Positions 21,998-27,616 of a stretch of 27,616 bases of DNA are shown piece by piece. Both the position numbers and the translations under genes were made by a program. The stretch covers positions 1 to 27,616 of the forward strand of contig JANRKN010000027.1 of assembly GCA_033763435.1 (NCBI GenBank). The letters are read 5' to 3'. The notes beneath the pieces were generated by a model, which was given only the letters and a program-made list of their open reading frames with translations, searched no databases and was not told the origin of the DNA. The stretch comes from JANRKN01 sp033763435. Lineage in GTDB: Bacteria > Planctomycetota > Phycisphaerae > Phycisphaerales > UBA1924. Position 1 is the first letter of the stretch. Each line of letters begins with the position of its first letter.

Positions 21998-23878
21998 ATG
22001 AGCATGCCCAACCACACCCATCAGGCCCCCGCGCACCCCGGCTCCGACTTTGCCCTCGCGCGGGAGATTTCGCCTCGCCGCAAGAGCACCGAGGCGAGCG
22101 ATGTGCCGGGGCTCGTGCACGAGCAGCTCGCGCACTTCGGCATCGACCCGGCCTCGGACTTCGGCAGGCACCTCGCGGGCGTCACCGAGCATCTCTACGC
22201 GGGCCATGCCGACCTGAAGCGCATGTGGGAAGCGGGCGTGTCTGAGCTCGCCTCGCTGAATCGTCGCGAGAAGATCGAGCGCTTTGCGGCCCAGAAGTTC
22301 ATGTGCTTCCAGCTCGCGAAGATGCTCGACACGCTCCAGCACCCCTTCCGCAAGACCTATCAGTCCCTCGTCGAGAGCCCGACGCAGCGCCTCGCGAAGG
22401 GCGCGTACCCGATCTTCGACAACGTGACGGCGATCTTCTCCAGCCGCCCGGTCATCGCCCGCACCGCGACGTACATCTACGCCTGCGCCGAGTGGGTCGA
22501 CGACGCGTTCCAGGGCAAGGAGCTGATGCACGAGGTCTACTCGCGCCTGCTCAACCCGACGAACATCACGCTGGCCAACCACATCGTCGATGTCGAAGCG
22601 GGTGCGCTCGCGCACGAGTACTTCGCGTGGAACTTCAACTCGGGCATGGCCGCGGTCGACGCGATGCTCTCGCACCTGCTGGGCCATCGCGACATCGTGC
22701 TCGCCTCGCGCAACGTCTACGGCGGCACGTACCAGCTCATGCACGACTGGTTCGCCAAGAAGAGCAACCTCGACGTGTCGGTGAACTTCTTTGACGGGTA
22801 CAGCGCCGAGGACTTCCAGCGCGCGCTCGACAAGGTCACGGCCGCGAACAAGGACCGCCTCGCCGAAGGCCGGCACATCTATGTGTACATCGAGTCGCCC
22901 TGCAACCCGCACGGGTACGTGCTTGACGTGCCCGCGATCGCGAAGCTCGCGCACGGCAAGGGCCTGACGGTGATCTGCGACTCGACGGTCGGCACGCCGT
23001 TCCTTCACCGCCCGCTCCAGCGCGCCGACGCGATGGAACGCCCGGACTTTGTGATCCATTCGTACACGAAGGACCTCTCGGGCCACGGCTCGACGACGGC
23101 GGGCGTGATCATCGGGCGCAACGAGCGGATGTTCATCCCCAAGCACGAGTCGGCGGTCGGCCCCGGGCCCGACGGCAAGCCGCGGACATGGGCGTGGGAC
23201 GAGACGCTGTTCTGGAACGTCTACTACGTCAAGGGCGCGTTCCTTGATGCGGACAAGGCGTTCGAAGTGCTCACCGGCATGCACACGCTGGAGCTCCGCG
23301 TGCTGCGCAAGGCAGTGAACACGCTGACGCTCGCCGAGATCCTCGCCGCGCACCCGGACATCAACGTGCACTGCAACGCCGCGCCGGGGAATGTCAACGC
23401 GCCCTTCCGCGAGAAGTGTCTGTATCTGGGCCTGCCCGCGGCGCTCTTCACGATCGACTTCGAGGGCAAGGCGGCAAGCAACGGCGGGGCGGCCGTCGCG
23501 CCCTTCCATCGCGAAACCTTCAAGCGCTTCTTTGACTGCCTGGAGCCGACGTTCGGGCATCAGGTCTCGCTGGGCCAGCCGAACACGGTGGTGCTGTGCC
23601 CGGCCATCACGAGCCACTCGGAGATGAGCGAGCAGTCGCTGCGCGACGCGGGGATCCAGCCGACGACGGTGCGCATCGCCGTGGGGCTCGAAGATCCGCG
23701 GACGCTCGTCGCGCACCTGGTCAACGCGGCGAAGATCACGCTCGACCACGACCGCCCGGGCTTCAGCGCGCGCTTCCCGAGCCCGGAACAGATCGACGCG
23801 ATCTATCGCAAGCACTTCAGCAGCGTGCACGCGCGGTACGTCGAAGCGATGCCGACGTGCGCGAGCCTGATGAGCTGA
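21998..23878 (+). CDS. Cys/Met-metabolism-type PLP-dependent enzyme with long N-terminal extension
   Basis: A 626-aa protein; the C-terminal ~490 residues are a fold-type I PLP enzyme of the Cys/Met metabolism group (cystathionine gamma-synthase, O-acetylhomoserine sulfhydrylase, methionine gamma-lyase). Motifs: AYPIFDNVTAIF (~136), YSRLLNPTN (~181), NFNSGMAAVDAMLSHLLG, VYGGTYQLMHDWF, YIESPCNPHGYVLDVPAIAKLAHG, CDSTVGTPFLHRP, and the Schiff-base lysine K358 in HSYTKDLSGHGST (D after K is unusual), then TVRIAVGLEDPRTLVAHL. Residues 1-~135 are an extra, mostly helical segment (LVHEQLAHFGIDPASDFGRHLAG, LKRMWEAGVSELASLNRREKIERFAAQ) not found in standard ~400-aa members. The substrate cannot be decided from sequence. 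No Shine-Dalgarno; a -10-like hexamer lies 6 nt upstream. It is divergent from plsY. Confidence 0.85.
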   Translation: MSMPNHTHQAPAHPGSDFALAREISPRRKSTEASDVPGLVHEQLAHFGIDPASDFGRHLAGVTEHLYAGHADLKRMWEAGVSELASLNRREKIERFAAQKFMCFQLAKMLDTLQHPFRKTYQSLVESPTQRLAKGAYPIFDNVTAIFSSRPVIARTATYIYACAEWVDDAFQGKELMHEVYSRLLNPTNITLANHIVDVEAGALAHEYFAWNFNSGMAAVDAMLSHLLGHRDIVLASRNVYGGTYQLMHDWFAKKSNLDVSVNFFDGYSAEDFQRALDKVTAANKDRLAEGRHIYVYIESPCNPHGYVLDVPAIAKLAHGKGLTVICDSTVGTPFLHRPLQRADAMERPDFVIHSYTKDLSGHGSTTAGVIIGRNERMFIPKHESAVGPGPDGKPRTWAWDETLFWNVYYVKGAFLDADKAFEVLTGMHTLELRVLRKAVNTLTLAEILAAHPDINVHCNAAPGNVNAPFREKCLYLGLPAALFTIDFEGKAASNGGAAVAPFHRETFKRFFDCLEPTFGHQVSLGQPNTVVLCPAITSHSEMSEQSLRDAGIQPTTVRIAVGLEDPRTLVAHLVNAAKITLDHDRPGFSARFPSPEQIDAIYRKHFSSVHARYVEAMPTCASLMS

Positions 23879-24075
23879 GCGGGGCTCGGGTCCGCGTCGA
23901 TCCATCCGCAGGCCAAACCACCCGGCGCACCAGGTGAGACTCTGGGCGGGGCGTTCACACTCACCCCGATAGCCGATGGCGGCCCGCTGATTCCTGATGC
24001 ACACTCTTCTCGGACCGTCCGCGCGAGAGAGACCGCGCCCGGCCCAGCGTGACCGATCCTTCGAGGAGAGACGAC

Positions 24076-24897
24076 ATGACGACCCGCGTGACCTTCGCTC
24101 TGATCGTGGTGGCCTGCGCCGGCGCCCTCGCGAGCGCCAGCGGCTTCACCAGGCCCAATGGCGAGTTCCCGGGCGGACCTCAGACCGCCGGGCCCAGCGC
24201 GGACCCCAGGAAGCTGTACTCGACCGTCAAGAGGACCGCCGCCGTGGCCGCCGCAGATTTCGTTGGCACCAACGCGTTCACTCAGTCCATGCTCGCGCAG
24301 GGCTTCGGCCCCAACGCCGACCCCAACAAGGCCTGGACCATCACCACCGGCACGCTCACGGGCACGCTGAACCTCGACGAGAACTACGCGTGGGTCGACA
24401 CCGAGCCGGCAGTCGCGCGCTATGGGTTCAACTTCGGCTCGGTGAACCGCTCCGGCGCGGCGGGCGCGCAGATGGCTGTCGGCTACACGCCCGGCAACGG
24501 CGACCCCGCCCGCAACAGCGTGCACTGGATCCAGATCATCCGCACCAACAGCCCGAGCGACTTCGGCACGGCCAACGGCGTCGGGCTGCTGAACGACGTG
24601 GGATTCACCTACTACGTCGACAACGGCGCGAACAACGGCGCCAACGCGCGCGTCACGCCCTTCTACGACGCCGGATACGCCGCCAACGGCCAGGGCTTCA
24701 TCGATTCGCCCTTCCGCTATACCTCGGGCGTCGTCTGGGACGCGTGGTGCTTCCTCGCGACGGGCGACATCGCCTCACGCACCCTGAGAATCTACGACGG
24801 CTGGTCGTGGGGCTTCACGACCTCGACGGTGCCCACGCCCTCGTCGCTGGCGCTCCTGGCGCTCGCGGGCGTCGGCGCGTCACGCCGGAGGCGCTAA
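24076..24897 (+). CDS. Exported protein with PEP-CTERM-type C-terminal sorting signal
   Basis: A 273-aa secreted protein. N-terminus MTTRVTFALIVVACAGALASASG is a Sec signal. The mature part is Gly/Asn/Ala-rich and beta-like (NLDENYAWVDTEPAVARYGFNFGS, SVHWIQIIRTNSPSDFG, VGFTYYVDNGANNGAN, SGVVWDAWCFLATGD). The end has the planctomycete form of a PEP-CTERM signal: VPTPSS, a hydrophobic stretch of Leu/Ala/Gly and a final SRRRR. Such proteins are processed by exosortase/archaeosortase-like enzymes and placed on the surface or in the matrix; no exosortase gene is in this window. The ATG at 24076 is chosen because an AGGAG lies 8 nt upstream; the in-frame upstream start would add nine polar residues before the signal. 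The function of the mature domain is unknown. Confidence 0.85.
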   Translation: MTTRVTFALIVVACAGALASASGFTRPNGEFPGGPQTAGPSADPRKLYSTVKRTAAVAAADFVGTNAFTQSMLAQGFGPNADPNKAWTITTGTLTGTLNLDENYAWVDTEPAVARYGFNFGSVNRSGAAGAQMAVGYTPGNGDPARNSVHWIQIIRTNSPSDFGTANGVGLLNDVGFTYYVDNGANNGANARVTPFYDAGYAANGQGFIDSPFRYTSGVVWDAWCFLATGDIASRTLRIYDGWSWGFTTSTVPTPSSLALLALAGVGASRRRR

Positions 24898-25108
24898 GGC
24901 CAGCTCGTCGGGCCCCGCGGCCCAAGGCTCAGGATCTCGCCCCATGTGAATGGAGCGGCTCGACCCTTCGACTCCGGGCGCCCGGCGCCTGTTGGAGTCG
25001 ACGACTTCTCCACACCCTGAGGCATGTGCCCTGTGCGGTTGGCTCCCCCAAAGCGGGCAGGCTTTCACGCGCGCGGGCGGCTGGCCGCGGCACACCGGCG
25101 TGCGCCCC

Positions 25109-25150
25109 AAAAACAACAAAGGCGGCCGAAAGATGTCTCTTGCGGCCGCC
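25109..25150 (-). terminator. Intrinsic terminator, minus strand
   Basis: Reading leftward: stem GGCGGCCG (25150-25143) / CGGCCGCC (25128-25121), extended past one mismatch by AAGA/TCTT with a GACA loop. A T-rich tail TTTGTTGTTTTT (25120-25109) follows. It is directional, because the plus-strand side has no T-run. It ends either the candidate small RNA or the HDOD transcript 365 bp upstream. Confidence 0.85.
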
Positions 25151-25207
25151 CGGAGGGAGAAAGAGAGAGTTCGTCACCGGCACGATACCCCCGCGAGCGG
25201 GCCGGCT
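25109..25207 (-). ncRNA. Candidate small RNA (about 99 nt)
   Basis: On the minus strand a promoter-like site (TTGACA, 17 bp, GAACAT) would start transcription near 25207. The RNA would run to the intrinsic terminator ending at about 25109. Predicted parts: a 5' stem-loop (CCGGC/GCCGG closing an inner CCGC/GCGG hairpin), an unpaired CU-rich segment (ACTCTCTCTTTCTCCCTCC), then the terminator hairpin. The CU-rich segment is complementary to GGAGG-type Shine-Dalgarno sequences, a known mode of action of some bacterial small RNAs. It matches no RNA family that I recognise, and the alternative is a long 3' UTR of the HDOD gene. Inference only; no expression evidence. Confidence 0.45.
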
Positions 25208-25213
25208 GAGGCC

Positions 25214-25242
25214 ATGTTCGCGAAAGTTCGGCCGGATGTCAA
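25214..25242 (-). promoter_or_regulatory. Promoter candidate for the small RNA
   Basis: On the minus strand: a perfect -35 TTGACA (25242-25237), a 17-bp spacer, and -10 GAACAT (25219-25214), which keeps the conserved A2, A5 and T6 of TATAAT. Transcription would begin near 25207. The -10 is weak, so activity is uncertain. Confidence 0.45.
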
Positions 25243-25518
25243 ATCCACGCTGCACGCGAGCACAACGCGGATGGGTCTGTCAGGAATCGTGACCGACTGT
25301 CGGAAGCGTCGGAAGCGCTGGTCCTGTCGCGGGGCGCTTGCCCATGCAAGTCGGGCAAGGAGGCCGGGCGAGGGCCGGCAGAAGAACGCAGGGCTCCGTC
25401 CCGTCGGGCTCGCCGGTAGGCCGGCGGGCCGTGTTCGTCTCACTCCTTGAGACGCCGGAGAAGACCTCCGGGTTCAAGCCAAAGGCAGGAAACCGCGGCT
25501 CAGAGAGTCCCTATCGGA

Positions 25519-26433
25519 TTATCCGAGAACCGCGGCCACATTTTTCAGGTGCGATTCAAGATTGTTCCGCACGTCGGCCAGCTTCTCAGCCGACAGCCCG
25601 AGCTGGTCGAGCACCGCCGGGTCCATGTCCGTGCTGGTCAGGTCCAGGCGGAAGCCGCCGGTCGCCTCGGCGGCGAGACGGTCGGCGACGTAGATCATGC
25701 TCGTGAGCATCCGCAGCTCGGGCTGGGCCTCGAGCGGGCGGTGGTGATAGCCGCAGACGGTCATGAAGCTCTTGGGGAACTTCCACTTCTCGCACAGGCC
25801 CATGCCGAAGTCCTGATGCGTCGCGCCGAAGACCTGCTCCTCGGCGGCGAGGAAGTCGCTGCTCGGGACGCCGTCGGCGTTGGGCGCGACCTTCTCGACA
25901 ACCTCGACGAGCTTGTTGCGGTCCGACTGCATCTCGACCATGACGCCGATGTCGTGGATGAGACCGGCGAGGAAGGCCTCGTCGGAGAGCGCGAACTTGA
26001 GCGTGTCGGCGAGGACTTTGGCGATCGCGGCCGTGGCGATCGCGTGGTTCCAGAGGTCGCGTGCGGCAAAGCCGGGGGCGATGTCGCCGCCGCGGAACAT
26101 CTTGGCGAGGCTGGCGGCAATGGCGATGTTCTTGACGGCGTTGAGGCCGAGCATCACGATCGCGCGGTTGATCGAGCCGATCTGCCCGGGCAGCCCATAG
26201 AACGATGAGTTGACGACCTTGAGGATCCGCGCGCAGAGCGCGGGGTCGGTCGAGATGATCTTGTTGAGGTCCTGCGCCGTGCTCTTGGGGTTCTCGACGA
26301 GCTCGACGATCTTCAGCGTGATCTCGGGCAGGGTCGCGATGTGGCTGATCTCGCGCACCGCGGCCTGCACCGCCGCCTCGCGCGGAGACGTGCCGGTGGA
26401 AGTCGAAACGCCGGGGGTGTTCGTCGCGGGCAT
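25519..26433 (-). CDS. HDOD-domain signalling protein
   Basis: A 304-aa protein dominated by one HDOD domain (about residues 20-225): ISHIATLPEITLKIVELVENP, DLNKIISTDPALCARILKVVNSSFYG, INRAIVMLGLNAVKNIAIAASLAKMF, and FLAGLIHDIGVMVEM. HDOD domains resemble HD phosphohydrolases but usually act as non-catalytic signalling modules in two-component, c-di-GMP and chemotaxis circuits. The HDIG motif is largely kept here (LIHDIG), and later histidines occur (GATHQDFG, CGYHHRPLEAQ), so some metal binding remains possible. The start is set by GGAGAGGA just upstream of the ATG at 26433; a longer frame adds Arg/Ser-rich sequence. It follows the NeuC-like gene by 202 bp, with a hairpin and a sigma-28-like site between them. 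Confidence 0.9.
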   Translation of the reverse strand: MPATNTPGVSTSTGTSPREAAVQAAVREISHIATLPEITLKIVELVENPKSTAQDLNKIISTDPALCARILKVVNSSFYGLPGQIGSINRAIVMLGLNAVKNIAIAASLAKMFRGGDIAPGFAARDLWNHAIATAAIAKVLADTLKFALSDEAFLAGLIHDIGVMVEMQSDRNKLVEVVEKVAPNADGVPSSDFLAAEEQVFGATHQDFGMGLCEKWKFPKSFMTVCGYHHRPLEAQPELRMLTSMIYVADRLAAEATGGFRLDLTSTDMDPAVLDQLGLSAEKLADVRNNLESHLKNVAAVLG

Positions 26434-26499
26434 CGGTCCTCTCCAAGAGCTCGCCGGGGATACGCCAACGCGCACGCACCGGACGACGCTCGAAGATTC

Positions 26500-26527
26500 G
26501 GATCGGCCCTCCCAGGCCTCAACTTTC
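26500..26527 (-). promoter_or_regulatory. Sigma-28-like promoter candidate for the HDOD gene
   Basis: On the minus strand GAAA (26527-26524), a 16-bp spacer, then GCCGATCC (26507-26500). The flagellar sigma factor consensus is about TAAA-N15-GCCGATAA, so six of the eight -10 bases match. It would give a leader of about 60 nt to the ATG at 26433. GCCGAT is common in GC-rich DNA, so this is tentative. Confidence 0.35.
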
Positions 26528-26560
26528 GCGCAACCGCCCGTGGGCCGAACAGTTTCACAC

Positions 26561-26582
26561 CCCCCCAAACTTGTTTCGGGGG
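26561..26582 (-). terminator. Hairpin between the NeuC-like and HDOD genes
   Basis: Arms CCCCCCAAAC (26561-26570) and GTTTCGGGGG (26573-26582) pair at nine of ten positions around a 2-nt loop. It lies 54 bp after the NeuC stop (26636) and before the HDOD promoter region. There is no T-tract, so it is a weak terminator candidate; it could also be a protein-binding palindrome. Confidence 0.4.
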
Positions 26583-26635
26583 TTCGCTTTGGATGATTTC
26601 CCTGAAAGCCGCGAGGTCGCGTCGGCTGCACAGAG

Positions 26636-27616
26636 TCAGTACGCGCAGCGCTTGCGCAGAAGCGAGCCCGCCCGTGGGAGCCACGCGGCGAGTTCCTGGG
26701 CCGATCGCTCGCCCGCACGCCCGTCGCCGTAGGGATGCGACCAGGTCGCGCGAACGTCGGCCGGTGTCGCCAGCGCGCGCTCGATCGCGCCGCGGACCGA
26801 CGTCACGTCGTCGGCGTGGGTCACGTTCGCGGGGCGCTCGCGCCCGGCCTGGCGCGGGCCGACATCGACGACGGGCAGCCGCAGCGCCGAGGCCTCGATC
26901 AGACCCGCCGACGAGTTGCCGACGAGCACGCCGCCCACTCCGCCGCCCTCGGCCATCCTCTTGAGCAGCCCGACGAACTCCGCCCGGGGCAGGTGCGTGC
27001 GCGACGTGACGCCCGACTCGCGGATCGCGCGGGAGATCCCCTCGCGCCCCGCGTCAAGGTTCGGTTCGAGCGCGAGCACGCGCAGGCCCAGCGCTCGCAG
27101 CGCGCCGAACACTTCGGCGGCGCTCGCTTCCTCGGCCTCGGGCGAGCGGCCGATCGGATGCATCAGGAACACCGCCTCGGGCGAGCCCAGCGCGCGCCAG
27201 GCCTCATCGCCCATCGGCGCAAAGTCGCTGAGCCCGTCGATCGCGGGCGAGCCTACGACGCGCACCGTCTCCGGGCGCTCGCCCATGCGGACGATGCGCT
27301 CGGCCGAGGCCTCGGTCGCGGGCAGATGCAGATGCGCAAGCTTGGTGATCGCGTGGCGCATCGCTTCATCGGCGACGCCCTCGGCGCGGTCCCCGCCGTG
27401 GAGGTGTGCGAGCGGGATGCCCGCGATGCTCGCGCAGGCCGCGGCCGCGAAGGCCTCGATGCGATCGCCCAGCACCACGACCCACGCGGGGTTCAGCCGC
27501 GCGAACGCGCGCCCGAAGCGCCCGACGCCGCGCCCCACGCTCGCGGCATCTTCAAAGCGTCCGCTCGGGCCCGATTGCTGCATGGGCACGATGTCCGCGA
27601 GGCGAAACTCGCGCTT
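26636..27616 (-). CDS. UDP-N-acetylglucosamine 2-epimerase (hydrolysing), NeuC-like, 5' part missing
   Basis: About 327 residues are visible; the frame is open to the right edge, where it reads KREFRLADIVPMQQSG, so the start lies beyond the window. The sequence matches NeuC/LegG-type enzymes that convert UDP-GlcNAc (or a derivative) to a ManNAc-type sugar for sialic, legionaminic or related acids. Motifs: VVLGDRIEAFAAAACASIAGIPLAHLHGGDRAEG, VADEAMRHAITKLAHLHLPATEASAERI, GERPETVRVVGSPAIDGL, FLMHPIGR, and GVLVGNSSAGLIEASALRLPVVDVGPRQAGRER. The catalytic-region GGD...EG, DEAMRHAITK and NSSAG segments are intact. A sugar cluster for surface polysaccharide or flagellin is the likely context beyond the edge. 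The exact substrate cannot be told. Confidence 0.9.
   Translation of the reverse strand, partial: KREFRLADIVPMQQSGPSGRFEDAASVGRGVGRFGRAFARLNPAWVVVLGDRIEAFAAAACASIAGIPLAHLHGGDRAEGVADEAMRHAITKLAHLHLPATEASAERIVRMGERPETVRVVGSPAIDGLSDFAPMGDEAWRALGSPEAVFLMHPIGRSPEAEEASAAEVFGALRALGLRVLALEPNLDAGREGISRAIRESGVTSRTHLPRAEFVGLLKRMAEGGGVGGVLVGNSSAGLIEASALRLPVVDVGPRQAGRERPANVTHADDVTSVRGAIERALATPADVRATWSHPYGDGRAGERSAQELAAWLPRAGSLLRKRCAY

Larger units (their letters stand above)
24898..25518. other. Gene-free 620-bp region with structured elements
   Basis: No convincing protein gene. From left to right: a short GGGCC/GGCCC hairpin (24910-24923); a stronger inverted repeat TCGACTCC (24968-24975) / GGAGTCGA (24994-25001), possibly ending the PEP-CTERM transcript; a minus-strand intrinsic terminator (25109-25150) with a promoter-like site (25214-25242), listed separately as a candidate small RNA; a CCGGAG/CTCCGG hairpin (25455-25471); and a palindrome TCGGAT-T-ATCCGA (25514-25526) that covers the HDOD stop codon and lies between two CCGCGG sites (25493, 25530). 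Arg-rich open frames here look like GC-driven shadows. Confidence 0.5.

Noticed and set aside
21776..24004. Minus-strand open frame of over 700 codons opposite the PLP enzyme
   Set aside because: Shadow of a gene with a clear catalytic lysine motif on the plus strand.
24950..25450. Open frames on both strands in the gene-free region
   Set aside because: Arg/Pro/Gly-rich, no Shine-Dalgarno, overlapping a terminator hairpin; no protein-like pattern.
25455..25490. tRNA-like GGTTCAAGCC after a hairpin
   Set aside because: No T-stem pairing, no acceptor stem or anticodon arm could be built around it.

Overview
The window is very GC-rich bacterial chromosome with dense coding on both strands. No mobile element, CRISPR array, rRNA or tRNA was recognised. 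The most likely source is a planctomycete, probably of the Phycisphaerae/Phycisphaerales. This is inferred from a PEP-CTERM-type secreted protein with a VPTPSS motif, a very large secreted PQQ-type beta-propeller protein, a GbsR/MarR-like regulator, a DUF342 (FapA-like) protein beside chemotaxis genes, and many Pro/Ala/Gly-rich secreted proteins. The assignment rests on gene style, not on a marker gene.

Layout. Positions 1-3115 (+) are a chemotaxis block: the 3' end of cheA, cheX, cheY and a DUF342/FapA-like gene, followed by a small two-helix membrane protein (3241-3495). A Mrp/ApbC-type ATPase lies on the minus strand (3580-4821). It is divergent from a secreted Pro/Gln-rich LTxxQ-like protein (5023-6162) that ends in a clear intrinsic terminator, and a planctomycete-style envelope protein follows (6362-7777). 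Positions 8112-10866 form a tight operon: GbsR/MarR regulator, unknown protein, guanylate kinase, membrane-anchored unknown protein. Two unrelated secreted serine peptidases converge, S9 prolyl-oligopeptidase type (11042-13096, +) and S10 carboxypeptidase type (13141-14742, -), with a 31-bp near-perfect hairpin between them. The S10 gene follows a 1579-aa PQQ-like propeller gene (14796-19535, -). Divergent from that is a small DUF5658-like membrane protein (19652-20104), then a short acidic-tailed protein (20218-20475, -), a gene-free stretch, plsY (21000-21848, -) and, divergently, an unusually long Cys/Met-type PLP enzyme (21998-23878). A PEP-CTERM-like exported protein (24076-24897) is followed by about 620 bp without a convincing protein gene. 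The right end carries, on the minus strand, an HDOD-domain protein (25519-26433) and a NeuC-like UDP-GlcNAc 2-epimerase that runs off the edge.

How it fits together. The left end is motility signalling (CheA kinase, CheY regulator, CheX phosphatase). The HDOD gene at the right has a possible sigma-28-like promoter and may belong to the same regulon. The middle is housekeeping (gmk, plsY, mrp) and envelope/secreted functions (two peptidases, propeller, PEP-CTERM substrate). The NeuC-like gene suggests a surface or flagellin sugar cluster beyond the edge.

Most interesting signals. (1) A candidate small RNA on the minus strand at about 25109-25207, with a perfect TTGACA -35, 17-bp spacing, a CU-rich unpaired segment and a strong intrinsic terminator. 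(2) A recurrent -10-like hexamer exactly 6-7 nt before the ATG of several genes that lack a Shine-Dalgarno sequence, suggesting leaderless mRNAs; both genes of the divergent plsY/PLP pair have it. (3) A PLP enzyme with a helical N-terminal extension of about 135 residues. (4) A Mrp ATPase without the CxxC iron-sulfur motif. No clearly undescribed multi-gene system was found; these are the best leads.
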